Shown here: piece by piece, positions 24,237 to 37,300 of the stretch
Layout of the letters: every line of letters begins with the position of its first letter
Numbering within the stretch: the stretch's first letter is position 1
Assembly: GCF_019097595.1 (NCBI RefSeq)
Contig: NC_080720.1
Span: forward strand, 20,320,352-20,384,351
Length of the DNA stretch: 64,000 nucleotides
Direction: 5' to 3'
Origin: Hemibagrus wyckioides
Taxonomy: Eukaryota; Chordata; Actinopteri; Siluriformes; Bagridae
Translations under genes and position numbers: made by a program
The notes under the pieces: generated by a model
The model's input: only the letters and a program-made list of their open reading frames with translations
The model's database searches: none
Told to the model about the DNA's origin: nothing

Positions 24237-25465
24237 AAAAGCAGTACACAAGATCAAGAGTATCTGCTTGAGCTCTCTGCTTCGATTTCTGCAAACTACA
24301 CCTACCATAGTGCCTCACATGCTTGCAATTTGCACAAGGAAATGCTTTTAAGCCTTTATCTACTCATTAAAAGAACATTATTTTACATGGACCAAATTCC
24401 AGAAACAGCATGACTACACTTTCAATTATGGGTTTATCAAACAGATGAAGTTTTCATACTGTTTTATATGTACTGGGTTTTAAATATTCTTAATGAATCT
24501 TAAAAATAATGGGAGGTTACAGAGCCTTTAAAACTGCTACAAAAGAGCTAATTTATTAACGTGACTATAAGCAATATACAGTGCTTCCTTGTTCCACTGA
24601 GTCAGCAATGAGCCACACTGGTGGTTTAAAAACACATTACCTCTCTGTGCAATACTACACATTACTACAAACTACAATTTATGCCTCTCGGGTATGTTTA
24701 TAAATTAAATTAACAGAAACATGTTACATGTCTAATAATGAAGAAATTAATTGTGAAGAAATGGTGGTGAATTTTTCAAAAAAGTCTTTAGACTGCTGTA
24801 ACCTTCCTACACAGATGCATGATAAACACGTGCAGATGACCTGATTGTTTATTTCTGACATCACTGAGACATCAAAAAGCAGCGAGTGTTGTTAATGAAC
24901 AATGGGGGATTATGTCTCTGAGCCTGTCGGCACTGACAGGGAGCATTCTGCCATGAAGACAGACACATGAATGACTGAAAGACTAAGAGATGCTGAGTGA
25001 CGGATTCTCCTGTGCTAATCTGAAATGAAATACTACAAAGGCAGGTTTAAGTTTTTAGATATATAACAGAAATACAGTAACAACATGCACATCAATAGCA
25101 GATTTGTCGTCACTCGAAAGGGAAAACAGTCAGTGTTGTGTGTGGCAAAAAGTGGAGAGTTCTTTGCCACTAGAGGGGGTCCTTATGAGCACTTCTCAAT
25201 GTTCATGCCACTTCTTGCTTGCATGTAAAAGTATAAAGGCCTATACAAACCTGAATGAAATCAATATTTAGTGTGGCATTAGTTTTCTCAGGTACAGTGT
25301 CATGCATATTTATAATCATTTTAATGCAGATTTTGGCTTTCATTTCTATCTCTACAGGTCCCAAATACTCTCTATAATTTTTTTCCCATGAAAAAACATT
25401 ACTCAGTGCTACTTTTGTGAATGACAAACAAAAATCTGTCTAATGTTTTAGTAGAGTTGGGAAGT

Positions 25466-25530
25466 GGTGGTGGCCATGGTGGTGGTGGCCATGGTGGTGG
25501 TGGTGGTGGTGGTGGTGGTGGTGGGGGTGG
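25466..25530. repeat. GGT trinucleotide repeat with GGCCATGGT interruptions
   Basis: The tract begins GGTGGTGGCCATGGTGGT and passes into uninterrupted GGT units. It is strand-asymmetric and G-rich on the plus strand. Confidence 0.9.
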
Positions 25531-25785
25531 GAGGTATCTAAACATTTGAAAATCTAAAGGTTGCTCATATCAACAACCCAAAAGAATGTTTAGCACTTTG
25601 TTCATTATAAGTGGCCATTAACTGTTCAATGACCTTGCTGTACTAATGAGGGGTTTCAAGCTATAAATAAATGCATTTTAGCCTTTGGAAATAATGGCAC
25701 ACCACAGCACAACTGTTTCCATTTGGGATTTATCAGGGAGAGTTAGCTGGCTGGCTCAGGTACAAGACACAGTGTGAATGTTAAG

Positions 25786-25819
<34 letters not shown>

Positions 25820-26459
25820 CTGTCTGTCTGTCTGTAGGCCTGCATTTTACAGGAAGCTCTAATGAGGAATGGCAGGTTTGTTTATTAGCTCTATTATTAA
25901 CTCTAGCCATCAGTTATGAGCCAATAGATCAATAGATTTATTAGAAATAGATGAATAATCAATAGATTTATTAGCACCCAGAGGGACTGAGGTCTGATGC
26001 AGAACAGCCCGACTATGATGAAAAAATATCCAGGCTAATATCCAGACTAAAAGGTGTGTTGCTAACAGCAAGCAAAAAATAAGGCCCCATCAGTAAACAT
26101 AACACATGTTTAACTCAGTTGAGTGTTTGTAGATTCTCTTGAACTGGTAATATCTAATCAACAGTCGAGTGCAGATGTAGGCTTCAAAATGATATTTCAT
26201 GACCCTTTCATATGATCTATAAGATTAATGACTGGGTGCAGTGGCCAAAGGTGTTGTGATATGAATTATTATTGTGAATTGATAAGGTTCTTAATAATCA
26301 ATGTAGGGAGGAAACTATGCTCACAAGCGCCTCAACTCTTTCATGCTGTCGCAGAGGCTTGTTAACTAGGGCATGCATATCTAAGTATTTTGACAAGAGA
26401 CAAAATAAATCTACAAACAAATATGCATGCTAGAAATTAGGTGTCTTATGGGATAGAGG

Positions 26460-26638
26460 GTAAGTTAAGTTCAGCGACAGCCATCAATCAAAGTTATACA
26501 TTCAGAAGTCTCCTAGCACACACACACATGCACACAAACGCATGCACAAACACACTTTATACACACAGACCCGAGTGGGTAAGTTAAGTTCAGCGACAGC
26601 CATCAGTCAAAGCTATACATTCATAAGTCTCCTAGCAC

Positions 26639-26675
<37 letters not shown>

Positions 26676-26695
26676 TATACAAACAGACCCGAGTG
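26460..26695. repeat. Tandem duplication of about 118 bp containing an AC repeat
   Basis: Unit 1 (about 26460-26578) and unit 2 (about 26579-26695) both begin TAAGTTAAGTTCAGCGACAG. They continue GCCATCA(A/G)TCAAAG and TCTCCTAGCACACA, pass through an AC-rich tract, and end ACAGACCCGAGTGG. They differ by a few substitutions and by AC tract length. Confidence 0.9.
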
Positions 26696-27225
26696 GCAGC
26701 ATCAGCTGGTATGCTGCACTATGTTTAGACACATCGTTGTATGAAGAGTATTATGATCCTGTCATCAAGACACAGAGATTTCAGCTGTCTACAGTTAATA
26801 TTTTAATCAGAGGCAGTGTTACGGGACAGAGAGTTGGGATGAGGACACTCTGAGATGAAGCTCTCTTTGATAGCAGAGTCATTAAGCCTCTCTGTGGAGC
26901 ACATGGCCCTACAGACAGGATAAGCCAAGCCATGCCAAACTCTAGTGGGATTTCAAACTTTTTTTAGCTGCTCTCAGAATAGAGCAATTTAAACAAACAT
27001 CATCCAGCTTTTTCAATATTCAAAGCATGAGATAAATGCTAGGAACGATTGCATTTACTTGGTTACAATATGGAAGGGGTTCAACACTGTAGTTATAGAA
27101 ACCTTAGTAAGTGCTTGCAGATCCAGGATTAGTTAAGAATTGTAGCTTTAAGAGTGTCACTTTTCAGTTTGTGAAATATATTAACATCCTATATAGTTAG
27201 AGTGTTTATTATAACTGGCAATGAC

Positions 27226-27670
27226 AATGGTCAAAAGTACATGGACACATGACCATCACACCTATTTGCAGGTCTTCCCCTAAACTGTTGCACAAAGCTG
27301 GAAACACATAATAGTCTGGGGTGTCTTGGTATCCTGTCCTGTAGCATTAAGATTTCACTTCATGGGAACCATAGGGTCTAGTCCAAACCTGTTTCTAGTG
27401 TGAAAATTCTCTTGTACAATTGTGAAGCAGGCCGTCTCATCTGGCATCAGTGCCTGAGCTCATTAATGCTCTTTTGGCTGAATGAGCAAATCCCCACAGC
27501 AATGCTCCAAAATCTAGTGGAAAGCTTTCCCAGAATAGTGGAGACTGTTACAGTATGAAAGTAAGGAACAACTCTATATTAAAACCCATGGTTTCAGGAT
27601 GAATTTTTTTTAACCAGGCATGTATTGGTGTAATGGTTATGTGCCAACACACTTTTGACCATATTTTGTA
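27226..27670 (+). mobile_element. Degraded Tc1-like element, deletion derivative
   Basis: The left end reads CAATGGTCAAAAGTACATGG and the right end CACACTTTTGACCATATTTT, an imperfect inverse. The middle has transposase-like remnants such as CATAATAGTCTGGGGTGT (the VWG region) and CCCCACAGCAATGCTCCAAA. About 445 bp; not coding. Confidence 0.75.
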
Positions 27671-28161
27671 TTTTTTAAATTTGAATTTAAGGTGATATTG
27701 ATATCAAAGCTATGAGCCCCTGCAATCCCACTATAAACACTGTTTTAAAGGAATGGTAAACTATGATGCAATCATTTTGTGGGGCAATTATCCAGCTTCT
27801 TCTTTTACCAAAAAATTGCAAGCACTGCTAGCATCTGGCAAACTAGACCTTCATGAAAGCATTAATTAGTAATGAAACTATGAGCTATAATCATTAAATA
27901 CAACAGGAAATTTGGCCAAAACTTTCCAAAGACTGTAATTCACTCATATAATAATTTCAAATTGTTAAAATACAAATTGTTTTGTTGTTGTTTCTTTCTT
28001 TGACTTGAACAAATTGTGGTTCATTGGGACTGAGGCAAAGACAGTGATAGACACAGTGATACTGTATGTACAGAAGGAGTGATAACGTAGGTGCTGGACA
28101 TCGTTGACCAATTCTAGAAGTAAAAAAAAAAGTCAGAAGCACAAGTGCTGGATAAGAGCTG

Positions 28162-28194
<33 letters not shown>

Positions 28195-28199
28195 TCTTC

Positions 28200-28321
28200 T
28201 ATAAATATCTCCCAGTGAGAAGCATGGCAAGAACAATAAGAGGTTTGCTTAAAAGAAGTAGACATTGTTCCTGAGCATCATTTTGTGGTGCATCCCTCCT
28301 TCTTCCATCACTGTGTTAGAG
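28200..28321 (+). promoter_or_regulatory. tnni1: Probable core promoter and 5' untranslated exon of tnni1
   Basis: A TATA-like TATAAAT at 28200-28206 lies just after a (GT)n tract. About 115 bp downstream, TGTGTTAGAG is followed by GTAAGA at 28322, a good donor. The exon would start near 28230 and join the acceptor TCCTCTAG at 29428. The transcription start is inferred from spacing only. Confidence 0.5.
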
Positions 28322-29448
28322 GTAAGAGCATACCTTTACTTTAAATAATTTTCTTAAAAAGAACAGTTATACAATGGTTATTTAATAGTAATACAATAGT
28401 TATATAAAATAGTTACATAAAATTGAACAATCTTAGAAGTTATTAATAATTTCTGAATAATTCTAAAAGTCACATTTTTTACTATCAACCTATTGTCTTT
28501 TTTTCCTATGCTATAAAAAAACACCAAGTAGCCTTGTCTTATAATAGTTTAACGACTGACCGTTAAACTACAAACTATTGATTGCTACATACTTGATATT
28601 TGAAAATGCCGAAATAAGAATAATACTATTTTCCAGTTTTTCTGCAAATAGCAAAAAGCTGAACAATTAAATACAGGTCAATTTTAACACTTTTATCATG
28701 TTAGTGCCATTTTTAACATGACATGTTTAATAGAGTTTAAGTCACAGCAGGCATGGGGCTCTTTAAAAGGCCAGATTCAGGTCTATTTACGGCACACCAC
28801 TGATGGGAATAAGTAGGAGAAAGCCGGATTGTTATCTGAAATACTTGGCATGCCATTATCCCCAGACACACCTTGTGTCAGATGACACTTTCTTTTTAAG
28901 GTGTGTGTGCGGCCAAAGTTATCGTATCAAAGTGGCCCGCAGTTGCAAAGCAAAGTGATTTAATTTTACTATACAGTGTATTACTATAAGGTTTATTGCA
29001 GGATAAATCATTGACAATCAGATATTTGATATTACTATAACATTATGTAAATATGTGTCTCATTTTAGATTTTAGAAAATTAATAATCCATTCACAAAAA
29101 TACAGGATTTTTCAGTGAATGTGTTTACAATCTATAACTCAACAGTTACTTCGATATCCTAATATAAATAGGAATTGTTTGTTATATAATATTTTACAAT
29201 TTGCATTGACAAGAAGGCACTTGTTAAAAGTTTACATAGTTTTACATTCAAGGCAAACTTTAGAATGGTGCAGATTGTTGCATTGCATGGTGCTCATTGT
29301 GACTGAGTTGCCTCAGTAATGCTGAGAACTGAAACCTGACCTCTTCTGTTAGTCTCAATAGCTAAAGCACTTAATTCTCCCCATGGTGCTGAGCTTTAGT
29401 AACAAAAGCTTTTATTTTTGTCCTCTAGGTTGAATCCACATTGTAAAG

Positions 29449-31018
29449 ATGCCCGAGTGAGTTGCGTTTCTGTTTTGCTTTCCATCTCAGCTTCTTGTGG
29501 TTGCCCTCACAGCAAATGAAATCTATATTTAGTCAGAATTGTCTGCAAGGAGCTTCAGTAACATTTTTTAATAAAATCTGGAATGCAACGATAGTAATAG
29601 GACAATTTCAGTAGAGTTTTCTGTTGCAGAAAATTGATTTGTGACTAGTGAAAAGTTAGAAAAGGAAAAAAAAAGGAGAACATTTACTTTTTGTTTACAT
29701 CAGTCACTGTTTAACAATGCTTTTTTTCTCCCCACTTTGCAGGCAAGAGGTAAGTGACATGCACATTTTGTATTGTGTAAATACTACAGAGCTACTCTTA
29801 TGTACATTTGTGGTCTTTTTACAAATTCTTGTTTCTAAACAAGCAATAAAATGTACCTTTAAATAATAAAAAATGTAGCAAAAAATACTGCAACCCATTT
29901 CTGATTTCAAGATTTTTTTTTTTTACATGGAAAGAGCATCAGGGCTTTTTTTACCCAATACTTTACTTTTTTGTGTTACTTTAAATATGGCATGTTTTTA
30001 ATGTAGCATATCTATTGCAGCATTCTTTCAAATATTCTTGAATTGATTTGATTGAACTAGCTCTGAAATGTGGATTTATGTGCTTTCTCTTGTCTAATAT
30101 CCACTAGAAAAAGTCCAAGATTTCAGCTTCACGTAAACTAATGTTAAAGGTATGTATATGCCATAGAAAGTTGAAACAGAGAAACATGACTGTGAACTGT
30201 TCAATGAGTTGTAATGTAGAGATGAATAGAACTGTATTAAATCACTTACCAAAACTCATTCATCACGAAAAGCATGGTCTCTATTGTATTGTCTCTGTAT
30301 GCGTATGTGTGCAGAGCCTGATGGTTGCTAAAGCTAAAGAAATGTTGGAGCAGGAGGTATTGGATAAAGAGGAGGAAAAACAGAGGTATCTGTCAGAGAA
30401 AGCCCCTCCTCTGCAGACTGGTGGAATGTCTTTTGCAGAGCTTCAAGTATGCCTGTGTGCACACTCACATACACACAAGATCAAGCATTAAACTAGATTA
30501 AAACAACCAAATTTTAGATCCTGTTTCTAAGAATTTCTGAAGCATGCATTTTAATACTAATGAGAATGTTACATATTTCCCTCACCACCACCAGGAACTG
30601 TGTCGGGAGCTTCATTCCAAGATCAACGAGGTGGATGAGGAGCGCTATGATATTGAAGCAAAAGTGCTGCATAACACCAGAGAGGTTAAAACTCTCACTC
30701 ATGCATGTTTAAAGAGAAAATAAGTGCATAACAATTGCTTGATCTGTGCTATAAATCTCTATGCAGATAAAAGATCTAAACATTAAGGTCTTAGATTTGA
30801 GAGGGAAGTTTAAGAGGCCCAATCTGAGAAGAGTGAGAGTGTCAGCAGATGCCATCCTGCGCTCTCTCTTGGGCTCCAAACACAAGGTGTCATTAGACCT
30901 GAGAGCTAACCTCAAATCAGTCAAGAAAGAGGACACAGAGAAGGTGGGGTAGTGATATAGTGATCTGAGGACTTAAGTGAATATTGTGTCAAACAAAGAT
31001 TGCATAAGAACTGAAAGT

Positions 31019-31055
<37 letters not shown>

Positions 31056-31193
31056 GTGCGTGCGTACGTGTGTGTGTGCGTGCTGCAGGAAAAAACAGTA
31101 GAGGTTAGTGACTGGAGGAAAAACGTGGAGGCCATGTCCGGAATGGAAGGCCGCAAGAAAATGTTCGATGCTGCCAAGGGCCCTGTGCAGTAA
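29449..31193 (+). CDS. tnni1: Troponin I, slow skeletal/cardiac type
   Basis: Troponin I is the inhibitory subunit of the thin-filament troponin complex. It blocks actomyosin ATPase until calcium-bound troponin C releases it. Coding exons are 29449-29456, 29743-29749 (only 7 nt), 30108-30149, 30315-30446, 30595-30684, 30767-30943 and 31089-31193, all with GT/AG borders and matching phases. The product is 186 residues; human TNNI1 is 187. It begins [20 protein letters not shown], without the long N-terminal extension of mammalian cardiac TnI. The troponin-T-binding region includes [20 protein letters not shown]. The inhibitory peptide and following segments include [18 protein letters not shown]. 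The C-terminal actin-binding end includes [19 protein letters not shown]. The upstream exon start at 29429 gives the leader GTTGAATCCACATTGTAAAG before the ATG. A poly(A) signal AATAAA lies at 31409-31414. The fish paralogue letter cannot be given from this alone. Confidence 0.95.
31020..31056. repeat. (TG)n dinucleotide repeat in the last tnni1 intron
   Basis: A perfect TG run lies shortly before the acceptor of the last coding exon and passes into a GTGCGTGCGTACGTG variant. Its length could affect splicing, which is not tested here. Confidence 0.9.
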
Positions 31194-31414
31194 TCAAGTG
31201 AGTGAACAACCAGGCTTGTAATAGACACCACAGAATCATTTTATTATGAGTAAACTGCATATCATAAATATCAGATCCTGTCCTATAAAAGCAGCAACAC
31301 ACTAAAGCCTAATGAAAACATTCACATAATTAGAACGAACCCTCAGGAACCAGATAGAAACTGTAATTAATTTCTTGTTACTCCTAATACATTGTACATA
31401 TAAAAAATAATAAA

Positions 31415-33714
31415 GATATTTATGGATGCATTTTGTAAAAAGAATCAACGAAACTAGTCAAATATATAATTAACACTACACATTATATAATGAACACTTA
31501 ACAAACTTAACAATTTCAAAAGAGATATAAAGACTTTAGTTATGTTTTCAAAAAACAAAAATATTATATTTACATAAATATTGAGAAATAGCTTCTCTTG
31601 ATCTGTGCTTTGTAATGTGTTTATAATCTGGAAAATAGACATTAAATAAACGTATTTTATAGTTCACACTCTGATAGTGAGGGAAAAAATGTCAATATCA
31701 ATCAGAAGAATTTTAAAAGAATAACTTATTGCAATACACAACAGAGGCAAACTTTTATCATGTAATGACATTTTGAATCAGGCTGATATTAATTTAGAAA
31801 ATATTTAAACAACAGTACATAACAGTGATGGAGCATAGTATAATCTTGAAGCCGAAAAAATCTTAATCTGCAGTAGCTCCGGCATGTCTGGGTGAAATAA
31901 TCTGGTCAACACTGATGATTTCTTTGATCATATTTCATTGATGATATCTGTATTAACCCAAAATTCCTAGACCAGTTTAACATGAGATGTGCAGCCCACT
32001 CATTTTCACATAAGGGACAAATATATTAGAAATGAGGAATACAGTACATGGATAAATGACTAAACATGTTTGAGTCAATGAAATGTAAAAAGTGTAACGG
32101 TGAAAAATAAAAAAAAGACTGTAAGTGATGAATGAAAGAGTAAAATAAAGTTATTATTCCTTTACTGACTATTTGATGGAAATCTTCATTAAATTTAGGA
32201 ATAGTTTTTCGATGGATTGACTGTTAATATTGTTTTTTCTAAGCCTGTTAATGACTTTTATTGTTTTCAGACTTCCATACGTAATAAATAACACTTTTTT
32301 TCCCTTTTAGCAGGGTGTGGGATCAACTGAGCATGAAGAGGTGGCAATGCTGACATCGGCATTATAGGTTATTGTTGGCATACTGCCTATAGCCTATATT
32401 ACTTCTAAAGTGAATTTTCTTTATACAAATCATTTATTGTATGTTTTCCTTGTATCTGAATAGCACACATTATATTATATCAGAGTATGTGTCAGTTTAT
32501 ACCAGTGTCAGAAATGGTCATTGCTCTGAATCATAAGCAGATTTTTTTCAGTCCAGTCTAAAGTACATGATAAGCTTCTATATTGTTTGGCAGAAATACA
32601 TGTCTACCAAAATATAACAAGTAATTCCATTAAAACCAAAAGGTATATTACTTTCAGCCAGAATTGACCACAACAGCAAAACTGGAATGTAGGACCATAG
32701 ACACATTTTTGTTTGATAGCCTTTGATTACATTCTCAATAAACTCTATTCATTTCTATAAACGTCCTTCTTGTGTATGCACTTATTCCTTTTTGAAAAAC
32801 AACCCACTTCAACTTCAACATGTTGTTAATAACCAAGGTGAAAATCATGATTGAAAGTGTTGTTGAGGCCATAAAAAGCTCTAATCTAATAAAATCTACC
32901 ATATAGATTATTATATAAAAATAAATGTGCTTTAAATCTCTTTTGCTTGTTTCCAACTGTAGCCTCCGTTGGGTTAGTGATAAAGGAGCATATTACAACT
33001 TGTTCATATAGTTAATATTTGCCCCATGCTTATGCTGTGCTTGCATTTTTTACTGACACCTTCCAAAAGACTCTAGCAAACTTTAGGTGACTTTTATAAA
33101 TCCAGGAAAATTGGTAATACAATTAACATTTAATCAAAAGGATATTACTCGCAGTAAAAGGCTCTACACTTGACAATGGCATTATGCCATAAATGGAATT
33201 ACCTGCTAGGAAATGCTTAACATAATGTAAACATGGAATAGGCTTATTCTAAACTAAACAAAGCATGCTGCTAAAACAACACTCACAGAATAGAACCAAG
33301 AGTTATTGCCCTGACACTAGACAAGATTGTCTGTTTAGAAATCCCTGATATGTGACATCATTATGGCATAAGATTTTCAAATGTTTTTTTTTTTGTTTTG
33401 TTTTTTTAAGCTTGGAGAAAAAAACGTCAGGCATTAAGTATTAGACAGGGTTGTTGGATTTCAGAAAGCCATGTCTGTTCTACCTCACAGGAAAATAAAG
33501 TGACCACATATTAAATAAGATCCTCAAATTACATGTGATTTATCTCACCAGGACTGGCCAGTTTGTTTTGGTGTCATCAGTAATGTTTGATTCATATATT
33601 TTACAGCACGTTAGGTATGCAGAAATGAATAGTGGTGGGAAAATATGTCCACTAGGTTGGGACGTTACTTATCCAAACCAAAAAAAAGTTGCATTTTAAA
33701 CTGTACTCTTCACC
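31415..33714. other. Interval downstream of tnni1
   Basis: AT-rich. No exon or known repeat was recognised. In human LAD1 lies between TNNI1 and TNNT2; no LAD1-like coding sequence was seen in 31415-38700. Confidence 0.5.
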
Positions 33715-33955
33715 AGGAAGCATAGTGTTGCAGCAGGTAGGATTGCCACTTCACAGCTGCAGGGTGCTGGGTTTGATTCGGAGCTCAGGTTACTAACTGT
33801 GCTTTACTCCCACCTTCCTAAGATATTCTGCTATGTGAATTTGCCACTCTAAACTGCCCCCAGGCGTGAATGTTTGTGTCCATTTAGCAGTGTAGTGGTG
33901 TATTCCCACCCTGAACAGCATAAATCAGTTACTGAAGATGAATGATTGATCTATG
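33715..33955 (+). repeat. tRNA-derived SINE copy with recognisable Pol III head
   Basis: The head contains GCAGCAGGTAGGATTGCCAC and GCTGGGTTTGATTCGGAGCT, placed like A and B boxes. The body has AAACTGCCCCCAGGCGTGAA and the end CAGTTACTGAAGATGAATGA. The head and tail together identify the family clearly. Confidence 0.8.
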
Positions 33956-34976
<1,021 letters not shown>

Positions 34977-35242
34977 TTAACCCTTGTATTTACCTCCCAT
35001 TTATTATACACTATACAAATTGACCGGGTCTGTTTTGACCGCTTATAAAAAATGAGGTATGTATGATCACCTTTTTTTTTTTGTTTCACCTTTTTAGTCA
35101 GCTTGTTTCCAACACATTAACATATATTTTGCACTTTTTTTTTTTGAATATTTGGTATTATAAATCTCATTTATATAAAATTATACCTCATTTTTGAATA
35201 CTTTTTAAATTCAAATTGACCCGAAGATAACAGGAGGGTTAA
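34977..35242. mobile_element. piggyBac-type MITE with TTAA flanks
   Basis: The element is bounded by TTAA on both sides (34977-34980 and 35239-35242). The left end reads TTAACCCTTGTATTTACC and the right end, reversed, TTAACCCTCCTGTTATCTTC. Inside both ends are mirrored GACC-rich motifs (AATTGACCGGGTCTGTTTTG on the left and AAATTGACCCGAAG on the right). The rest is AT-rich and non-coding. TTAA target duplication and CCCT ends are piggyBac traits. Confidence 0.75.
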
Positions 35243-36299
35243 TAGAATTAAAACAACTTTTTAGTAGCATTTATTGCATTGTATTAAAGCAGTTCAATCT
35301 GACTATGTACAGTACATTACTGAATACAGTTTCATAGTTAAGTGGATTCAGTTTCACAATTCTTCTGTTTTTAATACACCTGATGTAATTATTTAATTTA
35401 ATAAGCATGTTCAGTAAGTATTTTAGAGCATTACCTTATATACACTTTTCTTGAGGATATTTTAGCGTGTTGTACTCTTCACTATTTTGTATAACTTGAA
35501 AGCCAAAAAAACTATTTATTAGATCATCACTTCATTCTGGCATATTCGCAAGATCTAACAATCTAAACAAACTATTTCCAAGAGGAAAATCCTTCATTGT
35601 AGGGTTATTAAAGGGTTTTGTCTTTTAAAGGTTTCACCAGAGGAGAAAACAGCAGAACTTTTTCAAAGATTATATGGCCTACTTTACTATGGTCTTCTTT
35701 ATGCTTCAGTTGCTGCTCTTTCTTTACCGTGGGTCAGTTCATTCCACTTTTGTAAAATAGCAGTCATGCAGTCATGCAGTAGTTTAGCAGTTGACGTGGG
35801 GTCTGGTTGCAGTTGTCTAAACAGCCAGAGGAAGAAAAAGACATTTGTGACAAATGAACTGACAGCTTTATGATGAAGTTACTTACTATGTACAAGACAT
35901 ATTGGCTATTATTCCCCATAGCTGTGTTTTCCTAATTAATCTATGGCATGTTAATACTTTCTAAATTAATAACCAAACCTTTTTTAAAATTCAGTATCAA
36001 CTCATAACCACAGCAAAGCAGACAACTAAGAGATAAGAAGTATTTTTATTGTTAATTTCTTACAGTAGCAGAATAACACAGAATTTAAAATATATACACA
36101 TCAACAGCAATCTCTAAATTTATATGAAAACAGTGCATTAAGTAAAAATCTTTATATGCTAAGCGGTAGGCCTAAGTAAAATTCTATATTTCCCAGTTTA
36201 CCTTATTCCCTTGTTTCATAACACCTTTTAATGCACATAATATGCACAAGTGCAGCACATAACCATAGATATTGGTGTTTCATACCGCCAAAATTCAAA
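35243..36299. other. Gene-free interval
   Basis: No exon or known repeat was recognised. Confidence 0.4.
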
Positions 36300-36699
36300 G
36301 GATGTCCATGAATGTCCCTGAGGGATGATAGGGAATCCCCTTTATGGGTGGGCCAAAACAATCCCTGCAAGTTGCAAAGAGCAGGGAGGTCTGGATGTTC
36401 TTAGTGGAAGTCCTCTATAATTGAAGAGTCAAGGATGTCCTTCCTTGGATCTTTTTTCAGGGCCTTAGCCCTCCCAGTCTGCCAGATTATTTTATATATT
36501 ACACAAAGTATATTGTTTTCGTGCTTGGAGTCAAGAAGCTGGTAGTTTAGGTAATGAGCCATAAAATTTGGGGCCTATTCTATAGTAAGGTTGTAGTAAC
36601 CTTCTTGTAAGGATCAGTAAAGTGAGGACTTCTGTGATAGGAGTTTCAAAGTCAGATCCAGTGTGAACAACCAGAGCAGCTGACCACTTTGTCATGGTA

Positions 36700-37300
36700 T
36701 GTTTTCATGGTAACATCTATTTGTCTGATTCATCTGTTGATGAATAGCTCTGGTCTGTTTGCTCTTTCTTATCCAGTTGCTGACTGCTGGAACATTGGAG
36801 GGTTCCCCAGACGAGGGAAAAGCAAAGGCTGGCAACCCAGCACACACTGAAATGGAGTAAGACCTGTGGATGAGTGGTTAAGTAAGGCATAGAGCATACT
36901 TGGCCCAAGGGAAGTAGCCACTTGAGTCTATTTTGGTTGTTGGCGCAGTATGTTCTTAGGAAGCTCACAGTCGCCCTGAATTGATACTCTGAAGACAGAC
37001 TGACATTGCTGTTCAGTTGAGAACAAAAGGGCATGCCATACCCAGGAGGTGAACTGAACTCCCCAGTCGGTCTTTGGAAAGGTCATACAGAAACACTTCT
37101 GTGAAGATGGCATCCTCTCTGGAAAATTAACAAATGACATTTGTTTTTGGTTGGTTAGTATGATGTATTACCTTGGGAGTTTTGCAGATCAGCGATAAAA
37201 TTGTTGTAGATGACAGACCAGGGTTGGTATGGTACAGGTAATGGCTCAAGCAGACTCCAAAGGAGTTGTCTTTTAGTATAGGTTTGGACACCAATTTGAA
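36700..37300 (-). pseudogene. Decayed Ty3/Gypsy integrase region
   Basis: On the minus strand three broken frames follow the order of a Ty3/Gypsy integrase. At 37300-37155 is a segment with LLEPLPVPYQPWSVI and SQGNTS, the region before the catalytic core. Near 37140-36940 is a segment with a VQFTSWVWHA motif, the second catalytic region. At 37034-36717 are frames with SLSSEY and later [18 protein letters not shown]. Frames shift repeatedly and stops interrupt them, so it is inactive. No long terminal repeats were identified around it. The debris may extend to about 36300. Confidence 0.8.

Larger units (their letters stand above)
24372..28190. other. Interval between csrp1 and tnni1
   Basis: No gene was found. 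In human this space holds PHLDA3, whose single PH-domain frame is not visible here. It contains a GGT/CCATGGT-type repeat (25466-25530), (AC)n runs (about 25792-25817 and 26645-26672), a tandem duplication (26460-26695) and a Tc1 relic (27226-27670). Confidence 0.6.

Noticed and set aside
24081..24351. Frames on both strands around the last csrp1 exon
   Set aside because: They are out-of-frame readings of the true last exon at 24160-24236 and its flanks.
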